This document shows, one piece after another, positions 1-5,333 of a stretch of DNA of 5,333 nt (the stretch's first letter is position 1; every line of letters starts with the position of its first letter). Under the pieces are notes generated by a model, which did no database searches, was not told the origin of the DNA, and saw nothing but the letters and a program-made list of their open reading frames with translations. The position numbers and the translations under genes were made by a program. The stretch spans positions 1-5,333 of the forward strand of contig JAFARV010000201.1 in the NCBI GenBank assembly GCA_019245255.1. The letters run 5' to 3'. This DNA comes from Acidobacteriaceae bacterium (GTDB lineage: Bacteria > Acidobacteriota > Terriglobia > Bryobacterales > Bryobacteraceae).

Positions 1-297
1 GAGATTGAGAACGCCATCGCCGCTCATCCCGCTGTCCTCGAAAGTGCCGTCGTCGCTGCGCCCGATCCAACCTGGGGCGAAGTCCCCGCCGCGATCGTCG
101 TCGTAAGACCCCAACAGACGCTCTCACAAGAAGAACTTATCCACTTTCTCGAAAAACGCCTTGCCCGCTTCAAGCTCCCGCACATCATTGAACTCCGCAC
201 CGAGCCGCTGCCCAAAACCGGTACCGGCAAAATGCTCAAACGCGACCTCCGCGAGCCCTTTTGGGCCGGCAAAACCAAACGTATCCAGGGTGTATAA
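1..297 (+). CDS. Acyl-CoA synthetase (AMP-forming), C-terminal fragment, 5' end outside window
   Basis: This frame is open from the first base and ends at TAA 295-297, giving 98 residues. It is the C-terminal swivelling domain of the ANL superfamily (AMP-binding enzyme C-terminal domain, as in PF13193). The visible start, EIENAIAAHPAVLESAVVA, normally follows the hinge and the ENISS-type motif, which would lie just off the window. W25-G26-E27 matches the conserved GE turn. PKTGTGK at fragment residues 71-77 carries the catalytic lysine (K77) that in this family serves the adenylate-forming half-reaction. The tail RDLREPFWAGKTKRIQG resembles that of bacterial fatty-acid or long-chain acyl-CoA ligases. 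These enzymes convert a carboxylic acid, ATP and CoA to acyl-CoA, AMP and PPi in the cytoplasm or at the membrane. Chain-length preference cannot be judged because the substrate pocket lies in the missing N-terminal domain. The distant beta-oxidation gene at the right edge fits a fatty-acid role (inference). Confidence 0.92.
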   Translation, partial: EIENAIAAHPAVLESAVVAAPDPTWGEVPAAIVVVRPQQTLSQEELIHFLEKRLARFKLPHIIELRTEPLPKTGTGKMLKRDLREPFWAGKTKRIQGV

Positions 298-305
298 CGG
301 CTTGT

Positions 306-830
306 ATGCAAAATAGTGATGACGATAAATTGATTGCGGAGCTCGACGAGAGCGCCTCCGCGCTGAGGAGCGCAGTCGCAGACCTCTCAGATGAGATCGC
401 CCGTCAGCGGCCTGATTCCGAGCGCTGGTCGGCGCTCGAAAATATTGAGCACCTCATCATCGTGGAAGAGATGATCCGGAACCGGATCGCCGCCGCCGAG
501 CCCACAGGCGAGCCCGTGCATAACCCGGAACGCGAAGCTCAACTCCCCGGCAGAGTGGCTCTGCGGGACACTCGTTTCACTGCACCACCTGTCGCTTGGC
601 CCAGGGGCCGCTTCGATTCCGTGAGCGTCGCTCTCGAACAATTCGACGCCACACGCCGCGATACCGCGCGCTTCATTTCAGAGCACGGCCCCAAATTGCG
701 TCGCGTTCATCTCCAGCACCCCGTCTTCGGCAATCTGAGCGGCTACGAAATGGTTCTGGTCTTAGCCGGACACGCCCATAGACACGCCAATCAAATCCTC
801 GAAGGAATAGTCCAGAGCACTCGTTTCTGA
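306..830 (+). CDS. DinB/YfiT-fold putative metal-dependent protein
   Basis: The protein has 174 residues from ATG 306 to TGA 828-830. It fits the DinB-like superfamily (DinB_2/YfiT type), four-helix-bundle proteins that usually bind a divalent metal through three histidines. Here the likely ligands are H49 in the ERWSALENIEHL segment (the usual W-S-x-x-x-x-x-x-H-L pattern of helix 2) and H156 and H160 in GHAHRHANQI (the H-x-x-x-H...Q-I pattern of the last helix). Between them is an arginine- and proline-rich middle section (about residues 65-105). No signal peptide or membrane segment is visible, so it should be cytoplasmic. Family members include thiol-dependent transferases and damage-induced proteins, but most have no known reaction, and none can be assigned here. 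It starts 8 bp after the acyl-CoA synthetase stop without a good Shine-Dalgarno, which suggests translational coupling in one operon. An in-frame TTG at 261 would overlap the synthetase by 37 bp. ATG 306 is preferred because the added residues do not resemble the family. Confidence 0.88.
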   Translation: MQNSDDDKLIAELDESASALRSAVADLSDEIARQRPDSERWSALENIEHLIIVEEMIRNRIAAAEPTGEPVHNPEREAQLPGRVALRDTRFTAPPVAWPRGRFDSVSVALEQFDATRRDTARFISEHGPKLRRVHLQHPVFGNLSGYEMVLVLAGHAHRHANQILEGIVQSTRF

Positions 831-835
831 TTAAC

Positions 836-885
836 TTGACTCTTGATGGGTACTAGGTTACTCTAGGCATAGCCGCATAACCCTT
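836..885 (+). promoter_or_regulatory. Candidate padR promoter with overlapping direct-repeat operator
   Basis: TTGACT at 836-841 matches five of six bases of the sigma-70 -35 consensus. Seventeen bases later TACTCT at 859-864 is a weak -10 element. The spacer and -10 hold an imperfect direct repeat, TACTAGG at 851-857 and TACTCTAGG at 859-867. A bound regulator there would block polymerase, as expected for an autorepressing PadR protein. Transcription would start near 871, leaving only about 15 nt before ATG 886. No Shine-Dalgarno is visible in that leader, so the padR message would be almost leaderless. The promoter call is by eye, and the operator role is inference from position and from PadR family habits. 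Confidence 0.45.
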
Positions 886-1248
886 ATGGAAAATAGGAAA
901 GACGCATCGCGCGATCTGTTTCCAGGCGCGCTAGAGATGATGATTCTCGAATCGCTCCGCCGCCAGTCGGCGCACGGATATGCGCTGGTTCAACACATTC
1001 AGCAGCGTTCCAACAACCTTCTTCAGGTGGAAGAGGGTTCACTGTATCCAGCCCTGCAGCGGCTGCTTAAAGCAAAGCTGGTCAAGGCTGAATGGACGAT
1101 CTCGCCTTCTAGCAATCGCCGCGTACGTGTCTACCACATCACCAAAGCCGGCCTGCGTCACCTGGAACGTGAGCTCTCCAGCTTCGACCGTATGCTCGAC
1201 GGCATCCAGATGGTGCTGGGGCCGGGCAGACGCACTGTGAATTCCTAG
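886..1248 (+). CDS. PadR family transcriptional regulator (ADOP-associated type)
   Basis: The 120-residue protein is a compact PadR-type winged-helix regulator, the usual length for the short subfamily. The order is standard. LFPGALEMMILESL (residues 11-24) is helix 1, and HGYALVQHIQQ (30-40) is helix 2. LLQVEEGSLYPALQRLLK (45-62) is the recognition-helix region with the PadR signature E-G-S-L-Y-P-A-L. NRRVRVYHITKAGLRHL (77-93) is the beta wing and the start of the following helix. The C-terminal helix (about 94-112) probably forms the dimer. PadR proteins mostly repress their own operon and respond to small ligands or membrane stress. The ligand here is unknown. The gene lies 13 bp upstream of the ADOP permease and its stop codon overlaps the permease ribosome-binding site, so the pair is almost certainly one transcript. 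No Shine-Dalgarno precedes ATG 886, but the next in-frame ATG falls inside helix 1, so 886 is the start. Confidence 0.95.
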   Translation: MENRKDASRDLFPGALEMMILESLRRQSAHGYALVQHIQQRSNNLLQVEEGSLYPALQRLLKAKLVKAEWTISPSSNRRVRVYHITKAGLRHLERELSSFDRMLDGIQMVLGPGRRTVNS

Positions 1249-1251
1249 GAG
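1247..1251 (+). promoter_or_regulatory. Ribosome-binding site of the ADOP permease, overlapping the padR stop codon
   Basis: AGGAG lies 10 nt before ATG 1262, and its first two bases are the last two of the padR stop TAG (1246-1248). A ribosome finishing padR would cover this site and could reinitiate on the permease, which points to translational coupling. The match fixes ATG 1262 as the permease start. It is the only clear Shine-Dalgarno I see at a gene start in the window. Confidence 0.72.
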
Positions 1252-1261
1252 ACGATCCGCC

Positions 1262-3943
1262 ATGAGCTGGTTTGGCCGAATTTTTCGCCGTCGGCACCTC
1301 TACGACGAATTGGGCGAAGAAGTCCGTGAACACATCGAAGAGAAGACCGAGCAGCTTATGCGCCTCGAAAATCTCTCCCGCGTTGAGGCGCGCCAGGCTG
1401 CCCTTCGTGCGTTCGGAAATCCCGCCTTGGTCGAGACGCGGAGCCGCGAGGTCTGGCAATGGTCCAGGCTGGAATCAGTTTTTGCCGACCTGAGGCTCAC
1501 TTTACGCCGTCTACGCAAGTCGCCTGGATTTGGCATCACCGTTCTTCTCACGCTGGCTATCGGAATCGGCGCCAATACCGCAGTATTCAGCGTCGTCAAC
1601 AGCGTACTTCTCAAGCCACTTCCCTATCCCGAGAGCGACCGGCTTGTTTCGCTCTGGCTTAACGCTCCCGGCGCGGCAGGTCTGGCAAACTTCCAGACCG
1701 GCCTGCCGCTCTCCGCCTCAATGTACTTCGTTTTCAGCGAGAACAATAGGACCTTCGAGTCGCTAGGGACTTGGACCAACAACAAGGCCAACGTCACCGG
1801 GCTGGCGCGGCCTGAAGAAGTCAATACCATCCTCATCACCGACGGCGTATTGGAGGCGCTTGGCGTTCCGCCGGTCACAGGCCGAGAGCTGACGGCTTCC
1901 GATCAGGTTCCGAACGGCCCAAAGAGCGTGATGCTCAGCTATGGATACTGGCAGCGGCGCTTCGGTGGCGAAGCATCCGTGATCGGTCATACGATCGTGA
2001 TCGATTCCCAGGCGCGCACCATCGTGGGAGTGATGCCGCGCGGTTTCCGCGTCGTCGACCAGGACTTCGACATCCTGGTGCCATTCGCGTTTGAGCGCAA
2101 CAAGCAACCGCTGGCCAATTTCGGTCTTCACGGTCTCGGCCGTCTCAAACCCGGGGTGACGATCGCGCAAGCCAACGCCGATATCACGCGCACGATTCCG
2201 ATTTGGATGGACTCGTTCTCCAACGGTTTTGGATCGGACTCGCATTTTTACGTGAAGTGGAAGATCACACCGGACTTTCACTCGTTGAAGCAGGAGCTCG
2301 TCGGGAATGTCGGCAGCGTTCTGTGGGTCGTCATGGGCACCATCGGGCTCGTGCTCCTGATCGCCTGCGTCAACGTGGCCAATCTTTTGCTGGTGCGCGC
2401 CGAAGCTCGTCAGCTGGAACTCTCCATCCGCGCCGCACTGGGCGGCGGCCGCGCTCGAATCGCCCGTGAACTGCTTCTGGAAAGCGTAGTGCTCGGACTC
2501 ATGGGAGGTGTGCTCGGGATCGGGATCGCTGCAGCGGGTCTGCACCTTCTGTCTTCTATCGGTCCAGCCAATCTGCCCCGTCTGAATGAAATCTCTCTCG
2601 ATGCAGGCTCGCTCTTCTTCACGATGATTCTTTCAGTCCTGGCTGGTCTGTTCTTCGGCTCGATTCCGGCATGGAAATACTCTAGGCGTCAAGCCACGGT
2701 AAGTCTCGGCGCAACACGCACCGTCAGCGCCAGTCGCGAGCGCCATCGGTCCCGCAACATTCTGGTGATCGTCCAGGTCGCGATGGCCCTGGTGCTTCTG
2801 ATCTGTGCCGTTTTGATGATCCGGACCTTTCAGCAGCTGCGCAGCGTTGATCCGGGATTCACTGACCCCTCCCATCTGCAGACGCTGCGTATCGCGATCC
2901 CGGATTCCTCAGTTGCCGACTCACACATGGTTGTTCGCATCGAGAACAACATTGCAGATAAGCTCGCTTCCGTTCCGGGTGTGACTTCGGCCGGGTTTGC
3001 CCAGATGGCGCCTATGGAGGGAATTGGGCATGCGTGGAACGGTATCTTCGCGGAGGGAAAGACCTACCCAGGCGATCGGCCCATCCGCTTCTTTAACTAT
3101 GTTTCTCCGGGCTACCTTCAGACTCTCGGCACGCGCCTGATTGCAGGCCACGACTTTACCTGGAATGAAACCTACAACCTCGAGCCAAAGGTGATCGTGT
3201 CGGAAAAGCTTGCCCGGGAAGAGTGGGGCAGCGCCGGCGCCGCCGTCGGGAAACGCATGCGCGAGGGTCCAATCGTGCCCTGGTCTGAAGTGATCGGCGT
3301 CCTCCAGGACGTTCGCTACGATGGCGTCGATCAGGCGGCCCCGGCCATCGTCTATTGGCCCGCGTTGATCCGTGATCCCTGGCTGGGAACGTTCACGCCA
3401 CGCTCGGTGACGTTTGTGATGCGTAGCAGCCGGGCCGGAACGCAGGCCTTTCTCAATGAAGTTCAGCAGGCTGTCTGGAGCGCCAACGCGGACCTGCCCG
3501 TGGCTTCTCCTCGCACAATGCAGGAGATCTACTCGAAATCGATGGCGCGCACTTCGTTCACGCTCGTCATGTTGGGAATTGCAGCCGCAATGGCGCTTGC
3601 GCTCGGCATCATCGGCATCTACGGTGTGATCTCCTATGCCGTCTCGCAGCGCACTCGGGAAATCGGCATTCGCTTGGCGCTCGGAGCGCAGAAGGGCGAA
3701 TTGCGCTGGATGTTCGTGCGCTCCGGTTTGGCGCTGACAGGAGTTGGCGTCGTCATTGGCATGGGAGCTGCGGCCGCCGTTGCGCGGCTGTTGAGGTCAC
3801 TATTGTTTGGCGTCAGCCCCTTCGATCCATGGAGTTTCACGGCGGTGCCTCTCATTCTCCTGGCAGCTGCGGCGCTCGCAAGCTTCTTGCCGGCTTCCCG
3901 CGTTACTGCAATCAATCCCGTGGCTGCACTGAAGGCGGAGTGA
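1262..3943 (+). CDS. ADOP-family orphan ABC permease (MacB/FtsX-type, internally duplicated)
   Basis: The protein has 893 residues, slightly long for the ADOP family (TIGR03434 type, usually about 800-900). Residues 1-65 form the soluble 'permease prefix' domain, rich in charge (RRHLYDELGEEVREHIEEK, then an RQAALRAFGNP motif). Then come two MacB-like halves. Half one has a membrane segment at about 91-117 containing IGANTAVFSVVNSVLLKPLPY, a MacB-type periplasmic domain (about 118-350), and segments near 352-378, 405-430 and 449-470. A basic cytoplasmic linker (about 471-498) leads to half two: a segment at about 499-521, a periplasmic domain (522-765), and segments near 766-793, 820-842 and 858-877. 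The cytoplasmic turns ELSIRAALGGGRARI (386-400) and REIGIRLALGAQKGELR (799-815) are the paired FtsX coupling motifs. No Walker A or B motif occurs, so any ATPase is encoded elsewhere. It may be a mechanotransmission or efflux-type membrane protein; the substrate is unknown. It is probably repressed by the adjacent PadR. Confidence 0.95.
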   Translation: MSWFGRIFRRRHLYDELGEEVREHIEEKTEQLMRLENLSRVEARQAALRAFGNPALVETRSREVWQWSRLESVFADLRLTLRRLRKSPGFGITVLLTLAIGIGANTAVFSVVNSVLLKPLPYPESDRLVSLWLNAPGAAGLANFQTGLPLSASMYFVFSENNRTFESLGTWTNNKANVTGLARPEEVNTILITDGVLEALGVPPVTGRELTASDQVPNGPKSVMLSYGYWQRRFGGEASVIGHTIVIDSQARTIVGVMPRGFRVVDQDFDILVPFAFERNKQPLANFGLHGLGRLKPGVTIAQANADITRTIPIWMDSFSNGFGSDSHFYVKWKITPDFHSLKQELVGNVGSVLWVVMGTIGLVLLIACVNVANLLLVRAEARQLELSIRAALGGGRARIARELLLESVVLGLMGGVLGIGIAAAGLHLLSSIGPANLPRLNEISLDAGSLFFTMILSVLAGLFFGSIPAWKYSRRQATVSLGATRTVSASRERHRSRNILVIVQVAMALVLLICAVLMIRTFQQLRSVDPGFTDPSHLQTLRIAIPDSSVADSHMVVRIENNIADKLASVPGVTSAGFAQMAPMEGIGHAWNGIFAEGKTYPGDRPIRFFNYVSPGYLQTLGTRLIAGHDFTWNETYNLEPKVIVSEKLAREEWGSAGAAVGKRMREGPIVPWSEVIGVLQDVRYDGVDQAAPAIVYWPALIRDPWLGTFTPRSVTFVMRSSRAGTQAFLNEVQQAVWSANADLPVASPRTMQEIYSKSMARTSFTLVMLGIAAAMALALGIIGIYGVISYAVSQRTREIGIRLALGAQKGELRWMFVRSGLALTGVGVVIGMGAAAAVARLLRSLLFGVSPFDPWSFTAVPLILLAAAALASFLPASRVTAINPVAALKAE

Positions 3944-3960
3944 CTATTCTCCTCACTCCG
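3936..3960. terminator. Perfect 8-bp inverted repeat between convergent genes, candidate bidirectional terminator
   Basis: CGGAGTGA at 3936-3943 is exactly repeated in inverse as TCACTCCG at 3953-3960, around a 9-base loop. The left arm ends with the permease stop codon TGA (3941-3943). The right arm, read on the minus strand, ends with the dehydrogenase stop TGA (3955-3953). Both proteins therefore finish with a glutamate codon GAG followed by TGA. A hairpin of this stability could end transcription from both sides or protect the 3' ends of both messages. Neither flank has a T-run, so it is not a classical intrinsic terminator, and a Rho-assisted or purely RNA-stabilising role is equally possible. 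The repeat is seen directly; its function is inference. Confidence 0.45.
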
Positions 3961-5333
3961 ATAACCGCCCACCCTCCTTCGCCAGCTTCCGCAGCAGCGC
4001 GGCCGGCTGCCATAACGCCTCTCCATGTTCCTGCGAGAACTCCTCCACCCGCTGCAGCACCGTTGCGAGCCCAACAGAATCCGCATAAAACATCGGCCCA
4101 CCGCGCCACGCCGGAAAGCCGTACCCATACACGTACACAATGTCGATATCCAGGCCCCGCATCGCGATCCCCTCTTCCAGAACTTTCGCCCCCTCATTGA
4201 TCAAAGCGTAAACACAGCGCTCCACAATCTCCGCGTCCGCAATCGCACGCCGCTCGATTCCCGCCTGCTTCGCCGCCTCTTCAATCAACGCCGGGAGTTC
4301 CGGATCGGCGCGCGGCGTCCGAGTTTCGTCGTAACGGGACCACCCGCTGCCGGACTTCTGCCCATACCGCCCCTTTTCATACAACAGATCCGCCAAAATG
4401 GGCCTCCTTGTGCCGGGCCGTTCAAAATGCTTGGCCTCCTGACGAATCAGGTACGCCACATCCAGCCCCACAAGATCCTCCATCGCAAGCGGCCCCATCG
4501 GCATGCCGAAATCGAAAAGCGCCTGATTCACCTGCTCCACTGAGGCGCCTTCCTCCACCAGAAATTGCGCTTCACGCACGTACGGCATAACCATGCGATT
4601 TCCGATGAAGCCGAACCCGTTCCGCGCCAGAACCGCAGTCTTGCCGAGCCGCTTCCCTAAGGCCATCGCGGTCGCAATCACATCCTCATTCGTCTCCCGC
4701 CCGCGAACCACTTCGAGCAGCTTCATCACTTGCGCAGGGCTGAAAAAATGAGTCCCAATCACCATCCGCGGCCTGTCGGTCGCAGTGGCAATCTCATCGA
4801 TGTTCAGCGTTGAGGTATTGGTGGCCAGAATGCAACCAGAGTTAGCTATCCTAGTCATCTCTGAGAACACGTTTTTCTTAACGTCCATGCGCTCAAAAGC
4901 GGCCTCGACAACTATGTCAGCATCTTCAAAGCCCGCGTAACTCTGGGTCGTCTCGATGAGTGACAGTCTTCGCTCCATCTCTGGCGCTGAAAGCCGCCCC
5001 TTCTTCGCAGATGCCTCATACTCGCGCCGGATGTTCGACATTCCCCGTGCAAGCGCTTCTTCCGAGACGTCCTTCATCAGCACGGGAATCCCTGCATTTG
5101 CAAACGTCATCGTTATCCCGCTACCCATCGTCCCGGCCCCGATTACTGCCGCCCGCTTAATCTCTTTCGGCCGCGCTGTGCTGCTTAAACCCGGAACTTT
5201 TCCGACAGCGCGTTCTCCCAAGAAGACATGAATCAAACCGCGTGCCTGTCCGGAGTTGAGGCACTTCACAAATAATTCCTGTTCTCTATCGCAGCCCTGC
5301 TCACACGGCACTCGCGTCGCCGCCTCAACCCCC
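3953..5333 (-). CDS. FadB/FadJ-like enoyl-CoA hydratase/3-hydroxyacyl-CoA dehydrogenase, dehydrogenase part, 5' end outside window
   Basis: The minus-strand frame is open to the right edge and ends at TGA 3955-3953, showing 459 residues. Residues 1-50 (GVEAATRVP, CDREQELFVKCL, HVFLGERAVGKVPG) match the linker that joins the crotonase domain to the dehydrogenase in fused beta-oxidation enzymes. The hydratase part should therefore lie beyond the window, and the in-frame GTG at 5311 is not the start. Residues 60-240 form the NAD-binding Rossmann domain: GAGTMG (65-70) binds the dinucleotide, VVEAAFE lies at 141-147, NTST at 172-175, and H195 in THFFSPAQ with E207 are the expected catalytic His-Glu pair. 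Two C-terminal helical domains follow: GFGFIGNRM (239-247), FGMPMGP (275-281), and YGFPAWRGGPM (404-414), typical of the FadB group. The dehydrogenase part oxidises 3-hydroxyacyl-CoA to 3-ketoacyl-CoA with NAD+. The key residues are present, so this part should be active. It converges on the permease with 9 bp between stops; its promoter is off the window. Confidence 0.95.
   Translation of the reverse strand, partial: GVEAATRVPCEQGCDREQELFVKCLNSGQARGLIHVFLGERAVGKVPGLSSTARPKEIKRAAVIGAGTMGSGITMTFANAGIPVLMKDVSEEALARGMSNIRREYEASAKKGRLSAPEMERRLSLIETTQSYAGFEDADIVVEAAFERMDVKKNVFSEMTRIANSGCILATNTSTLNIDEIATATDRPRMVIGTHFFSPAQVMKLLEVVRGRETNEDVIATAMALGKRLGKTAVLARNGFGFIGNRMVMPYVREAQFLVEEGASVEQVNQALFDFGMPMGPLAMEDLVGLDVAYLIRQEAKHFERPGTRRPILADLLYEKGRYGQKSGSGWSRYDETRTPRADPELPALIEEAAKQAGIERRAIADAEIVERCVYALINEGAKVLEEGIAMRGLDIDIVYVYGYGFPAWRGGPMFYADSVGLATVLQRVEEFSQEHGEALWQPAALLRKLAKEGGRLSE

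Noticed and set aside
261..305. TTG 261 as the start of the DinB-like gene
   Set aside because: It would add 15 residues read from the synthetase tail in another frame, with no family match and no ribosome-binding site; ATG 306 is simpler.
24..311. Minus-strand frame of 95 codons opposite the acyl-CoA synthetase end
   Set aside because: The opposite strand encodes the conserved ANL C-terminal domain with its catalytic lysine; the antisense translation is Ser/Arg-rich and featureless.
868..880. CATA-gccg-CATA spaced repeat in the padR leader
   Set aside because: Two 4-base matches are expected by chance in a gap of this length; not enough to call an operator on its own.
1763..2545. Long minus-strand open frame (260 codons) inside the permease gene
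   Set aside because: It lies fully antisense to a well-recognised membrane protein, its translation is low-complexity in H/D/R/E with no family resemblance, and GC-rich coding DNA commonly leaves such open frames.
3634..4197. Minus-strand open frame of 187 codons across the convergent junction
   Set aside because: It overlaps the permease 3' end antisense and the dehydrogenase 3' end in another frame. The translation is Arg/Gly/Ala-rich without a motif, and both real genes explain the DNA.
4025..4543. Plus-strand open frame of 172 codons opposite the dehydrogenase
   Set aside because: It is antisense to a clearly conserved enzyme, with Arg/Pro/His-rich translation and no plausible ribosome-binding site; a shadow frame.
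5309..5311. GTG 5311 as the start of a stand-alone 3-hydroxyacyl-CoA dehydrogenase
   Set aside because: The frame stays open upstream to the window edge and the residues on both sides match the hydratase-dehydrogenase linker, so the gene continues beyond the window.

Overview
The window looks like chromosomal DNA of an Acidobacteriota member, most likely a Solibacter/Bryobacter- or Terriglobus-like lineage. The main reason is the gene pair at 886-3943: a PadR-type repressor followed directly by a long, internally duplicated MacB/FtsX-type permease with no ATPase of its own. This is the 'acidobacterial duplicated orphan permease' (ADOP) arrangement, which is greatly expanded in that phylum. 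The assignment rests on family recognition, not on a database search.

Layout: (1) 1-297 (+) is the 3' end of an acyl-CoA synthetase (AMP-forming), cut by the left edge. (2) 306-830 (+) is a DinB/YfiT-fold putative metal-dependent protein starting 8 bp after the synthetase stop, so probably in its operon. (3) A 55-bp gap (831-885) carries a plausible sigma-70 promoter and short direct repeats that could be a PadR operator. (4) 886-1248 (+) is the PadR regulator. (5) 1262-3943 (+) is the ADOP permease, whose Shine-Dalgarno overlaps the padR stop codon. (6) 3953-5333 (-) is the C-terminal part of a fused enoyl-CoA hydratase/3-hydroxyacyl-CoA dehydrogenase (FadB/FadJ-like), running toward the permease and cut by the right edge. 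There is no gene-free stretch longer than 55 bp. I found no tRNA, rRNA, CRISPR, IS element or attachment site.

How the genes work together: the two edge genes both belong to fatty-acid activation and beta-oxidation (acyl-CoA formation; hydration and oxidation of the enoyl/hydroxyacyl-CoA). The PadR-permease pair is a self-contained regulatory/membrane module lying between them, probably an autoregulated bicistronic operon. The permease and dehydrogenase genes converge with only 9 bp between their stop codons. A perfect 8-bp inverted repeat at 3936-3960 contains both stop codons, one in each arm.

Overall the region is fairly ordinary for this phylum. I see no strong evidence for a wholly new system. 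The points most worth a second look are the mirrored stop-codon hairpin, the nearly leaderless padR promoter/operator, and the unknown energy source and role of the orphan permease.
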